From: a virus
IMG/VR virus record: IMGVR_UViG_3300010885_009282
Coordinates: 1 to 35,261 of that record
Reading direction: 5' to 3' (one strand)
DNA: 35,261 nt
Part shown: positions 15,506-23,095 of the stretch, one piece after another
Position numbering within the stretch: the first letter of the stretch is position 1
Layout: each line of letters starts with the position of its first letter
Translations under genes and position numbers: made by a program
The notes under the pieces: generated by a model
The model's input: the letters and a program-made list of their open reading frames with translations, nothing else
Told to the model about the DNA's origin: nothing
Database searches by the model: none

Positions 15506-16627
15506 ATGCATATAGTTGAACCAGCAATTGATCCACAGAATAAAATTAGTTTCTTATTGGATTGGGAAATTACTTTACGTTGCAATTTAGATTGCAGTTA
15601 TTGTACATCAATGTATCATGATAATAGCACCCAACATCCGCCACTCAGTGACTGTTTAAAAACTATAGATTTTATGTTTGAATATGTCAACATCTATATG
15701 CAAAATAAGCCAAAATGGGGTAGAGAAGTTATACTAAATGTCTACGGTGGGGAAAGTATTTTTCATCCCGATATTATAACCATATACAAGACGATACGAG
15801 AGAAATATAAAAAGTTTGAAAATGATTGGGGATTGACAGTACAAACCACTACAAATTTAGTAGCAGGTAAATCGCTTATTAATAAGTTAAAAGATACCAT
15901 TGATTATTGGACAGTAAGTTATCATACAGAAGCCAATCAAAAACAAAAATCCCAATTCAAAAATAATGTACTAAGTCTTAAAAAATATGGGAAAAAAGTT
16001 AAAGTCATTGTATTAATGAATCCACATAAATTTGATGATGCAATCAATATGATTGAATTCTGTAAAGAAAATAATTTAGAATTCCTTCCGCGGCAATTAG
16101 ACAAGTTTGATGATAAGCACACATACTCCAGCGAACAAATAAATTGGCTTAATAACTTGTATAATAACAAGAGTTATAAAACAGAAGAAATTCAAATTGA
16201 TGACAGTAAAGATCTCAACATGTCTAAAGTTGGAAGAGCTTGCTGTGGTGGAAGACAACTATGCACAAATGGCAATTTTAAAGAACGCAACTTCTTTATA
16301 AAAAATAATTTTGAAGGATGGAGTTGTAGTGTTAATTGGTTCTTTCTTTATATTAGACAGATTTCTAAAGAAGTTTATCACAACAAAGATTGTCGTATGA
16401 AATTAGATGGAACTGTTGGACCATTTGGACATCTAGATCAAGCAGATTTAATCTTATCAGAATTGAAAAGTATGATGACTAACGGAATGCCTACTATACA
16501 ATGTGCTAAAAAATCTTGTTTATGTGGACTATGCTCCCCTAAGGCAAGCAATCAAATTGATTTTCAAAAGATGTTTTCAAAATATGTTAGTTATCAACCC
16601 AACGCTTCATCATCAACTGAATCTTAA
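15506..16627 (+). CDS. Radical SAM enzyme with SPASM-like cysteine-rich C-terminus
   Basis: 373 aa. CNLDCSYC (C26, C30, C33) is the CxxxCxxC signature that binds the [4Fe-4S] cluster cleaving S-adenosylmethionine; VYGGES is the GGE SAM-binding motif. The C-terminal third carries extra cysteines (RACCGGRQLC, WSCSVNW, CAKKSCLCGLC) that suggest auxiliary clusters, as in SPASM or Twitch domains. The substrate is unknown; peptide modification or a sugar/base change are options. It is on the plus strand between the primase and helicase genes and overlaps the primase 3' end by 41 bases. No clear ribosome-binding site precedes it. It looks like an added cargo gene. Confidence 0.85.
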   Translation: MHIVEPAIDPQNKISFLLDWEITLRCNLDCSYCTSMYHDNSTQHPPLSDCLKTIDFMFEYVNIYMQNKPKWGREVILNVYGGESIFHPDIITIYKTIREKYKKFENDWGLTVQTTTNLVAGKSLINKLKDTIDYWTVSYHTEANQKQKSQFKNNVLSLKKYGKKVKVIVLMNPHKFDDAINMIEFCKENNLEFLPRQLDKFDDKHTYSSEQINWLNNLYNNKSYKTEEIQIDDSKDLNMSKVGRACCGGRQLCTNGNFKERNFFIKNNFEGWSCSVNWFFLYIRQISKEVYHNKDCRMKLDGTVGPFGHLDQADLILSELKSMMTNGMPTIQCAKKSCLCGLCSPKASNQIDFQKMFSKYVSYQPNASSSTES

Positions 16628-17603
16628 GATTGCTAGTCTCAACACTATCCAGGATACTACGCATCGTAAATAACTGCCCATATTGAGCAACAGCATCGGA
16701 CGAATCTTTGATATTTTGACCCCAATCTGGAAATGCAACATTCCACCCATATTCCATTGCGTCTCTAATTAAAGACATTCCTGCTTTATCTCTGTCGGGG
16801 ACAACAATAACTTCTCTATTCAAACTATCAATGATATTTGCTTGAGATTCATTGCATTCGTTTGTAAGGATAGAAAGCCCATCAATTGCAATAGCATCAA
16901 ATACACCTTCAACAACTAGACAGAATTTAGCATCCTGTTGTTGCTTATCGTAATTGAATACAAAATGTGGTGGATGTTCTGTATAATACTTTCTCTTAGC
17001 AGGAATTATACTTCTTCCAGTGTACCCCATTGGTTGTCCGAGCCAAGTAAATGGAGCAAGCACACGATTGTATATGTGTGTGTTTTTATCGTTATGCCAT
17101 TTAAAGTAATCTACTTTGTTCTCAAGTCCTCTTGAATCTACATAATCAAGTATTTTTATTGCTTGATCTAAATCATCAGCAGTTATATCCTGCATGACAA
17201 ACCAATCTAGTAGATCATGCCCTGGGCAAACTTCTTTACATTCAAATTTAGGAAGTTCTTTAATAACTTCTTTCTTAACATCTAAACTTGTATCTAGATT
17301 ACTAAGAGCAAATAAACTAAGACGACGTATATCATCTTCGCTTACTCCCATCCATCCCAGTAGTTTACGCATCTTAAGAGTAATGCGTCGTCCAGGTTGC
17401 CAGCCAGCAGTAAAGCCACAGTTAAAGCAATGGTAACTAACCCCACTTTCTCGAGTGGGTAGCATGCCGCCTCTGCCACGCTGATCAGTATTTTGCCCAT
17501 TATGGTGGCAGCATACAGCATTAGCACTAATCCAACCAGCAGCAGTACCCTTGGTTCTACGACCATTAGTCCATGCTGATAGTATTTCCTGTTGGATAAA
17601 CAT
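16587..17603 (-). CDS. 61: DNA primase, T4 gp61 type
   Basis: 338 aa, matching T4 gp61. It makes RNA primers for the lagging strand and binds gp41. The N-terminal zinc-binding part has CCHHNGQ (residues 31-37) and YHCFNCGF (C59, C62). The Toprim part shows CLVVEGVFDAIAIDG (the Glu motif) and VIVVPDRDKAG (the D-x-D motif). A TATAAT box ends 5 bases before the ATG with no ribosome-binding site, implying a leaderless message. The 3' end overlaps the convergent radical SAM gene by 41 bases, so antisense pairing of the two mRNAs is possible. Confidence 0.92.
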   Translation of the reverse strand: MFIQQEILSAWTNGRRTKGTAAGWISANAVCCHHNGQNTDQRGRGGMLPTRESGVSYHCFNCGFTAGWQPGRRITLKMRKLLGWMGVSEDDIRRLSLFALSNLDTSLDVKKEVIKELPKFECKEVCPGHDLLDWFVMQDITADDLDQAIKILDYVDSRGLENKVDYFKWHNDKNTHIYNRVLAPFTWLGQPMGYTGRSIIPAKRKYYTEHPPHFVFNYDKQQQDAKFCLVVEGVFDAIAIDGLSILTNECNESQANIIDSLNREVIVVPDRDKAGMSLIRDAMEYGWNVAFPDWGQNIKDSSDAVAQYGQLFTMRSILDSVETSNLKIQLMMKRWVDN

Positions 17604-17608
17604 AGTTT

Positions 17609-17637
17609 ATTATAGCAGATTAATTATGGTCTGTAAA
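17609..17637 (-). promoter_or_regulatory. Sigma70 promoter of gp61, predicted leaderless
   Basis: TTTACA (17632-17637), 17-base spacer, TATAAT (17609-17614), then AAACT and the ATG. Five of six -35 bases and all -10 bases match consensus. The -35 lies inside the end of the previous gene. Confidence 0.75.
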
Positions 17638-18424
17638 GTATCTTGTTAAGTGTGCCCTGCTGGGTTTGAATCTTAAATCTAATTAGACCAAACTTACCAT
17701 TGAAATTTTCAAAGTAACAACCTGTATTACCACCAAAGTAAATGTAAGTAATATCAAACCAATCATCTGGATACGCAGTTAGAGTAGCACTTAAACTACC
17801 CTGTATCCAAACCTGTCCAACAAAGTCTGAGACACTATACTGTACTGTTTGCTGTACATCACGTGCCTTGACACGATCAAAAACATTTAAGACATCGCTG
17901 TAAGCATATGTGCCATCACTATACCCATTGAAGTTAGGATTGTTATTATAGAATGGTCCCAACTTTGGTTCTAAACTTGGTTGAAAAGTTGGATAAACTC
18001 CTTCAACAATACGTGCTTGTCCTTGTGCATTGTAGTTGTCATCTGCATAGACTATTTTAAATTCGCCATCGCTCGAAATAAGTTGAATACTGTAATTATA
18101 AATTCCAGCAGTTAGATCATTTAGTTCTGTTCTATCCAATCTAAGATAAGCAGATCCTTTTTTATCACTGTAAGGAATAACTCTACTGGAGAATATTAGT
18201 TCCTTAGAAGCACTATCTATTAAATTAAAAATAACAGTTGTATCTAATAAACTCTGGAGTTTTTGATCTTGGTTCTTAACCAATAACTTGATCTTATTAT
18301 CGATACCTTTGAAAATTTGTAAAGGCTTTGCATACACCAGAGTGTTCTCCCTGTTGGGTAATGAGTCTGAATTAAATACCATGTCAATGGTTTGGTTATA
18401 TAAATATCCTGAGATTGATTGCAC
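17624..18424 (-). CDS. Probable virion structural protein
   Basis: 266 aa, beta-rich with many Tyr, Asn and Gly residues (GSAYLRLDRTELNDLTAGIY, FDITYIYFGGNTGCYF). The look resembles baseplate or fibre-associated proteins of T4-type marine phages, but no named family is assigned. It begins at a GTG after GGGG, about 20 bases downstream of CATAAATA, so late expression is expected even though replication genes flank it. The divergent plus-strand gene starts within this promoter. There is no signal peptide or membrane segment. Confidence 0.65.
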   Translation of the reverse strand: MQSISGYLYNQTIDMVFNSDSLPNRENTLVYAKPLQIFKGIDNKIKLLVKNQDQKLQSLLDTTVIFNLIDSASKELIFSSRVIPYSDKKGSAYLRLDRTELNDLTAGIYNYSIQLISSDGEFKIVYADDNYNAQGQARIVEGVYPTFQPSLEPKLGPFYNNNPNFNGYSDGTYAYSDVLNVFDRVKARDVQQTVQYSVSDFVGQVWIQGSLSATLTAYPDDWFDITYIYFGGNTGCYFENFNGKFGLIRFKIQTQQGTLNKILYRP

Positions 18425-18443
18425 TTTGAACCCCGTCTCCCAA

Positions 18444-18451
18444 TATTTATG
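18444..18451 (-). promoter_or_regulatory. Late-promoter-like CATAAATA
   Basis: One mismatch to TATAAATA, in the same form as two cassette promoters. It lies 19 bases before the GTG start of the structural-like gene and overlaps the ATG of the divergent plus-strand gene. Confidence 0.55.
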
Positions 18452-18823
18452 CCATTGAGTTTAGAACATTTGTTAGAGAATTATCCATTCCTTAGTTTTA
18501 TCAAATACACACATAGTGACTATGTAGGTGTTATACAAAATCACGACGGTGATATTGTTAGCATATATGCATTTAATAAACTTAGAACAGAAGAACACAA
18601 AAGATTATTTTTGGAACAAGCAGATATATGGTGGTGGGAAAGTAATAGACTTATCCCCATTAACATTTTTCTAAAAGATTCCTGGAGTGATTTTAGATAT
18701 AGTTTAGTAACATTAAATGTTAAAGATATTAAGGAACAACAAGGGCATGTTGTTAGTCTTTCTAACTTAGCAAATAAAAGAACTAAACGAAGAGTTGTTC
18801 AACTGGTTCGTAAATTAAGTTAA
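18449..18823 (+). CDS. Plus-strand orphan
   Basis: 124 aa from MPLSLEHLLENYPFL. It is a mixed alpha/beta protein with a Trp cluster (ADIWWWESNRLIP) and a basic C-terminus (ANKRTKRRVVQLVRKLS) that could bind nucleic acid. No family recognised. There is no good ribosome-binding site. The ATG overlaps the late motif of the opposite gene, and the stop overlaps the mini-DnaE gene end by 9 bases. A start 30 bases upstream is in frame but lacks support. Confidence 0.6.
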   Translation: MPLSLEHLLENYPFLSFIKYTHSDYVGVIQNHDGDIVSIYAFNKLRTEEHKRLFLEQADIWWWESNRLIPINIFLKDSWSDFRYSLVTLNVKDIKEQQGHVVSLSNLANKRTKRRVVQLVRKLS

Positions 18824-19393
18824 TAAGTTCATATGAACTGCTACTAATTGTGCATATGAAACTGCATGACTTTTCTTAAAGAAATACCCGTCATCAGATG
18901 GCTTATCCCATATTGTCTTGGCAACCTCTTTCCAAGACAAACCTATGAGATGCCGTTTCGCAGGGCGAATAATAGAAAGAAACATAGCCATGCGAGGTAT
19001 GGAAGTAATGGGATCAGGCATACGATTAATAAGATCGTAATGATTGCCGATATGAATAAGTTTCTCCACGAAGGATCTATCATTTAATAATTCCCAATTT
19101 GGTTCATGAGCAATCATTTCATTCAAATGATTTTCGTCTTTGATCAAACTGTACACATGTACATTTAATAAATCAAGTTTAATATATCCAAGTTCTTCAG
19201 CAGTAATATAATCAATATTAGATAACTTTGTAAATGTATTAGATGGTATGGGATTAACATAGATGCCAGTATTGTGTTTTGACCATTCATTATTACGATT
19301 TATACTAGCAGGAATGTGTCGAATATGTTTTAACACAGCATCTCTATCTGCAAAGTCGATGTCGATATCAGCATTAAACTTTTTCATAGGCAT
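18815..19393 (-). CDS. Miniature DnaE-like (C-family DNA polymerase alpha) palm protein
   Basis: 192 aa, against roughly 1100-1200 for DnaE. Segments match conserved DnaE blocks in the correct order. NADIDIDFADRD (D9, D11) corresponds to the LPDFDVDF loop with two catalytic aspartates. WSKHNTGIYVNPI matches the KHAGGVVIAP block. LGYIKLDLLNVHVYSLI (D74) matches VKFDFLGLRTL, holding the third catalytic Asp. SIPRMAMFLSIIRPA matches the ALxRPGP block, and FFKKSHAVSYAQLV matches FNKSHxxAYALVSY. The PHP, most fingers and C-terminal parts are missing. It is last in the gp62 operon. It could be a tiny polymerase or primer extender, or a repurposed non-catalytic palm. Activity is untested here. Confidence 0.75.
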   Translation of the reverse strand: MPMKKFNADIDIDFADRDAVLKHIRHIPASINRNNEWSKHNTGIYVNPIPSNTFTKLSNIDYITAEELGYIKLDLLNVHVYSLIKDENHLNEMIAHEPNWELLNDRSFVEKLIHIGNHYDLINRMPDPITSIPRMAMFLSIIRPAKRHLIGLSWKEVAKTIWDKPSDDGYFFKKSHAVSYAQLVAVHMNLLT

Positions 19394-19616
19394 CTTTCTG
19401 TATCAGATCAAACACATCGACTGCATATTGGTATTCAAATTGTTCTTCACCAAGTCCTGGAGCCCATGATATCATACGAAATCGTTCATGAACGTATCGT
19501 AACCAGTATATTTTTTTGTCAATGATCTTAGGCAACCACAGAAATTTCTTTCTCCATGGATGCCATTTCTGAGAAGGTTTTGGATTTGGATATGCATCTA
19601 TACCACCCCAGTTCAT
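19374..19616 (-). CDS. Small Trp-rich orphan upstream of mini-DnaE
   Basis: 80 aa, basic and aromatic (NWGGIDAYPNPKPSQKW, WRKKFLWLPKIIDKKIYWLR), no family recognised. Its start overlaps the preceding stop (ATGA), with GAGG 7 bases upstream. Its end overlaps the mini-DnaE start by 20 bases, so the two proteins are tightly coupled and may act together. The basic aromatic N-terminus could bind nucleic acid; this is only suggested by composition. Confidence 0.7.
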   Translation of the reverse strand: MNWGGIDAYPNPKPSQKWHPWRKKFLWLPKIIDKKIYWLRYVHERFRMISWAPGLGEEQFEYQYAVDVFDLIQKDAYEKV

Positions 19617-20329
19617 AGTCCAGCCTCTTTTAGAATATACTTTGCCATCTCTGCATCAGCAGGATAATCTTTAATCTTCTTTTGCCATATATCACTATCT
19701 ATATATGGCCACACTAACGTAATCTGTTCTGGATTTAGCCCAGCCAGAGCCAAAACACCACTGTCGCAGCAGTACAAACACCAAGCACTAATGCGACCGT
19801 TTCTAATATCACTGACGAGTCGGTTGGATGAAATGCCTTTGAAGTAATCATTGAATGGTTCTCCTGTTGCTTCAGACCACTCTTGCATATGCTCAATTGC
19901 TCTAGAAAGTGCGTCCTCAGTTGCTTCACTTGTTAGCAACTGCAACAGATATATATCATATATCTTTTCACGACACCAATGATCTATCTTTATATTATTC
20001 TTAATAACATAGTCAATGAAACGTGTTGCATTAATAGCACGTATACTATGACAATATCTTCCAAACTTGACAAATGCTGCATAGAACTGACTCTTGCAAA
20101 AGTCATCATATGTCTTTAATTTGGCACTACCTTGACTCAACTCATAAAAACGTATCCAAGCTTGGTATGCAAGACTTACTCCAATTTCAGTTTTCTGCTG
20201 TGCTCTGCGTTTTGGTTCGCACTGATGCGCAATAAGAGTAGTTTCCCTTACAAAGCCTTTGCCACAATACTGGCATTTGCAATCGCCTTCTTTAGCGTTT
20301 GCAACTGCTTCGGCAATAAAATTGGACAT
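19613..20329 (-). CDS. Zinc-finger protein of gp62 operon
   Basis: 238 aa from MSNFIAEAVANA. Residues about 17-40 form one zinc-finger-like unit (CKCQYCGKGFVRETTLIAHQ; Cys-x2-Cys, then His and Cys). The remainder is a helical domain with many Trp and Tyr residues and internal Cys pairs (AWCLYCCDSG). No named family. The ATG lies one base after the preceding stop (TGACATG), so coupling is likely; a TTG 12 bases earlier is the alternative. Operon membership suggests a DNA-replication accessory that contacts nucleic acid. Confidence 0.7.
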   Translation of the reverse strand: MSNFIAEAVANAKEGDCKCQYCGKGFVRETTLIAHQCEPKRRAQQKTEIGVSLAYQAWIRFYELSQGSAKLKTYDDFCKSQFYAAFVKFGRYCHSIRAINATRFIDYVIKNNIKIDHWCREKIYDIYLLQLLTSEATEDALSRAIEHMQEWSEATGEPFNDYFKGISSNRLVSDIRNGRISAWCLYCCDSGVLALAGLNPEQITLVWPYIDSDIWQKKIKDYPADAEMAKYILKEAGL

Positions 20330-20330
20330 G

Positions 20331-21095
20331 TCATTTTTCAATTTCTAAATAATCATCAATTGTTGTTAAGGTATCTATTTTTGTATAACTTTTATATTTT
20401 GCAATACTTCTATCTAGTAGGTCAATATATTTGTTTAATCGATCATCATATATAAAATATGGGTCAATTTTTTGGCAAAACATCCATAACAATTTACTGT
20501 GGTTCGGTATATAAACGCTATCATGTTGAACCCTGAGGTTATTCCAGGTAAAAGAATTTGTGTCATTGGGCAAATCTATATAGAAATCATAATTAATTTT
20601 CTTATCAATTGGATCTAATGTTAATTTTAATGTTTGCATAGGATTATCGTCATATAACATTATACGCAGTGTTACTGGTGCATCAATCAATGGGGATTGA
20701 TCTCTATGTTTGAGTATGTCTGTTCGCGTTGACCACATAGACCAATCATTTAGATCAGGATTTATGAATGAAAAGTATTCCATAAACTGTTCAAATAATT
20801 CAGGTGCTATTTTCTGTATTAATTTTTTAGAATTAGATTTGATAATTTTTTGATTATAATTGTTTTGTCCCCACATCTCTGCTTCATCATATGTTTTATC
20901 TTCTTCTTTTTCTGCTGGAATTCCGCATTTATTATGAAAATCTTTAAATTTCTCAATGTCATGAATAATAAATTTAGGGACGTCTAATGGAACATAAAGA
21001 TATGTTCCATAGGCTTTTTCAAATTCTTTTACTTTACCATTGGGCCATCTTTTACGATTTTCTGTTAAGATCGACTTGTTTATAACACAAACCAT
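20331..21095 (-). CDS. Possible 2OG-Fe(II)-type oxygenase-like protein
   Basis: 254 aa. The N-terminal half is helical and Lys-rich. The second half has beta strands with ILKHRDQSPL (H130, D132), TLRIMLYDD, and LRVQHDSVYIPNHSKLLW (H191, then K201). An HxD followed by a distal His and a basic residue is the metal- and 2-oxoglutarate-binding logic of double-stranded beta-helix dioxygenases. Spacing is plausible, but this is motif reading only. It lies third in the gp62 operon, 14 bases after the preceding stop, with AGGA about 10 bases before its ATG. A non-enzymatic role is equally possible. Confidence 0.4.
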   Translation of the reverse strand: MVCVINKSILTENRKRWPNGKVKEFEKAYGTYLYVPLDVPKFIIHDIEKFKDFHNKCGIPAEKEEDKTYDEAEMWGQNNYNQKIIKSNSKKLIQKIAPELFEQFMEYFSFINPDLNDWSMWSTRTDILKHRDQSPLIDAPVTLRIMLYDDNPMQTLKLTLDPIDKKINYDFYIDLPNDTNSFTWNNLRVQHDSVYIPNHSKLLWMFCQKIDPYFIYDDRLNKYIDLLDRSIAKYKSYTKIDTLTTIDDYLEIEK

Positions 21096-21109
21096 ATAAG
21101 TTATTCCTA

Positions 21110-21370
21110 TTATAAAGTAGTTTCAGTCCAACTATAAGTTTTAGGTTGGCCATCTTGCTCTTTACTTAGTTCATGCAATATCTTAGTTTGTACTAAAGAA
21201 TCCTTAACAGTATCATTCATACTTGTAAAGATTGGCCCCCATTCCCTCCACCATTGAAGAAGTACTATCAATTCAGGATTGGCTTGAATATGTAATTCTT
21301 GCCCGCCATATACTTCGTTAGTATTACCATATCCTAAAGTTGTATCTATCCTAACCATCTTAATTGTCAT
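21110..21370 (-). CDS. Small orphan of gp62 operon
   Basis: 86 aa (MTIKMVRIDTTLGYGNTNEV), mixed alpha/beta with a Trp-rich centre (LLQWWREWGPIF). No family recognised. The start overlaps the gp62 stop by 4 bases, so it is translationally coupled to the clamp-loader subunit and is likely expressed with it. There is no signal or membrane segment. Confidence 0.7.
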   Translation of the reverse strand: MTIKMVRIDTTLGYGNTNEVYGGQELHIQANPELIVLLQWWREWGPIFTSMNDTVKDSLVQTKILHELSKEQDGQPKTYSWTETTL

Positions 21371-21852
21371 TTGTCTAACGCCTCTTTTATCTTTTTATCG
21401 TCCCATCCCAATGATGATAGAAGTTCTTTCAAATCTGCATCAGTTAACTGGTCACTTAGCAACTCTGCTTCATCTAATTTCATAGCAGGATATAAATTAG
21501 CAATTAATTGTGCTCGTTTGTTTTTTGCTGTCTTTCCTTTAAATGCAATCCATTCATGTTTAGTTACACCAAAATTAGGACTTACAGTGGTCATTAATAA
21601 CCACTGTAGTTTGGGATGCTTATTCAAAGCCCAAAAGTTTTTGTTTACAAGTTGATTCAGTGCTTGAACGTAATAACTAGCCATTTCATCATTGGCTATA
21701 TCTTTATTATTGCTAAGTTTAATAGCACTTCCCCATCGAAGCATTAGATAGTTACTAAACTTCTTTCGTTCATCATCTGTCAACTCGTCGTAGAATGTAC
21801 GATTTTTTGTATCGAACTGACGCATTTCATTATCAATAGATAATTTGTTCAT
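21367..21852 (-). CDS. 62: Clamp-loader small subunit, T4 gp62-like
   Basis: 161 aa, somewhat shorter than T4 gp62. The helical layout fits (DELTDDERKKFSNYLMLRWG, LQWLLMTTVSPNFGVTKHEW, then a Lys-rich stretch). I recognise the gp62 form of marine T4-type phages. Gp62 partners the AAA+ subunit gp44 to load the sliding clamp gp45; those two genes are not visible here. It is the first gene of a six-gene operon with a perfect sigma70 promoter whose -10 box lies 5 bases before the ATG. The family match is by eye, so gp62 is probable rather than certain. Confidence 0.65.
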   Translation of the reverse strand: MNKLSIDNEMRQFDTKNRTFYDELTDDERKKFSNYLMLRWGSAIKLSNNKDIANDEMASYYVQALNQLVNKNFWALNKHPKLQWLLMTTVSPNFGVTKHEWIAFKGKTAKNKRAQLIANLYPAMKLDEAELLSDQLTDADLKELLSSLGWDDKKIKEALDK

Positions 21853-21857
21853 AGTTT

Positions 21858-21886
21858 AATATACTACACAATCTTTTGTATGTCAA
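21858..21886 (-). promoter_or_regulatory. Consensus sigma70 promoter of gp62 operon, predicted leaderless
   Basis: TTGACA (21881-21886), 17-base spacer, TATATT (21858-21863), then AAACT and the ATG. The AAACTATG junction is identical to that of gp61. No room remains for a ribosome-binding site. Confidence 0.8.
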
Positions 21887-22364
21887 TACACTCGCTTGCG
21901 CGACTAATGTCTTTTACAAAATAAGCACAAATTGGATTTGGACCACTGCTGATTGGAACACATAGCAGTTGCCCATTTCTTAACTTTGGAAAAAACCATT
22001 TAACATCTTGATAGACATCTGTAATCTCGATTGGGAAGAATTCTGCCCTGAAACTCTTAAGAGGATTAAATGTAAATGCTTCAAATCCTCGATCATTTAG
22101 TTTGGTAAGTGGCAATGCTTCGAGATCACCAATTTCTGCTTCTCCAATTAATATACGCCAATTATAAGGCATCTTAATAGTATGTGGCCCAATCTTTAAG
22201 ACAAGTGCAGGATCATTGAATGATTCTAAAAAGACTAGTGGAAGGAAGAAATAATCCGGGTCTGCTGGATTTGAATTATCTAATACACAAAATCTTAAGT
22301 CCGTAATCTCATCAGGCAGTTGTGTCATTTCAAATACAGTATTTTCTACAGTTAATATACGCAT
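21864..22364 (-). CDS. Conserved T4-type marine phage orphan
   Basis: 166 aa, soluble and beta-rich (LRFCVLDNSNPADPDYFFLP, LNDRGFEAFTFNPLKSF, VKWFFPKLRNGQLLCVPIS). I recognise the sequence style as a conserved orphan of T4-type cyanophages near replication genes, without known function. AAAGGA lies before its ATG, which overlaps the preceding stop by one base (TAATG). Its own stop lies inside the gp62 promoter, so transcripts from uvsW would run into the gp62 operon unless terminated. Confidence 0.7.
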   Translation of the reverse strand: MRILTVENTVFEMTQLPDEITDLRFCVLDNSNPADPDYFFLPLVFLESFNDPALVLKIGPHTIKMPYNWRILIGEAEIGDLEALPLTKLNDRGFEAFTFNPLKSFRAEFFPIEITDVYQDVKWFFPKLRNGQLLCVPISSGPNPICAYFVKDISRASECIDIQKIV

Positions 22365-23095
22365 TAAGATTCCTTTAATTTCATTAAATTTAAGTATTGT
22401 TCGGCTATATTTTTTTGCTCGTCGACAGGAGTATGATATCCTACATCAAATGGTTCTTTCTTTACTAGTTCATCTACAAATTTATTGAATAAATCTAATA
22501 GATTAAACTCAAATGGCAAGAAATACTTTTCCGTAAACCAAATTGGTAAATCATGAAAAGGCATATTCTTATGATTGATTACCCAAGGGTTATATAAAAA
22601 TTTAATATTGAGATCATGCAATTTCCATAATCCACTGTTCAAAAGCCAATTGTCTTTTTGCTGTTGCCAATGTATTTCGTATATCAGTGCTGCATGAAGT
22701 GATACTGCATCTCTAATTGGTTTTGAAACTTTGTCTCGACGATATTCATGTGGATGATTGTCAATGACAGAAAACATAGTTTCACTAATTAGTTTAACAT
22801 TATCATCCTTAAAATAATTAAAATTTTTCAAACCAAGTTTTTTATTATATCTATTATTATCAACAGGAAATTCAATCCTATCGGGAGTTGTTGCATTAAT
22901 AAAAACCCAATCTGGTTTGATTTTAATTGCTTCTTCAATTTGTAATCGTATTACACTATTACTAATACCTTGCCTTGCATAATTGTGTAATTCTGCACCT
23001 AAATTTTTAGCAAGTATTTCAGACCAGTGAGTTCCAGAAAAATTTTGAAGATGTGAAACTGCACTAAAACTACAGCCACAGACCGCTATTTTCAT
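22364..23095 (-). CDS. SGNH/GDSL-hydrolase-like protein
   Basis: 243 aa. The first strand ends in VCGCSFS (S9), matching the GxS nucleophile block of SGNH hydrolases. ARQGISNSVIR fits the Gly block, FINATTPDR the Asn block, and DVGYHTPVDEQKNIAEQYL the C-terminal catalytic His block, although the usual D-x-x-H spacing is one residue longer. Phage members may trim acyl or acetyl groups from glycans, but no substrate is visible. Its ATGA overlaps the uvsW stop by 4 bases. Cytoplasmic, with no signal peptide. Confidence 0.6.
   Translation of the reverse strand: MKIAVCGCSFSAVSHLQNFSGTHWSEILAKNLGAELHNYARQGISNSVIRLQIEEAIKIKPDWVFINATTPDRIEFPVDNNRYNKKLGLKNFNYFKDDNVKLISETMFSVIDNHPHEYRRDKVSKPIRDAVSLHAALIYEIHWQQQKDNWLLNSGLWKLHDLNIKFLYNPWVINHKNMPFHDLPIWFTEKYFLPFEFNLLDLFNKFVDELVKKEPFDVGYHTPVDEQKNIAEQYLNLMKLKES

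Noticed and set aside
18815-19393. Reading the DnaE-like gene as a pseudogene fragment
   Set aside because: The conserved blocks are spread over the full DnaE palm order, catalytic residues are kept, and the frame is intact and coupled to neighbours.
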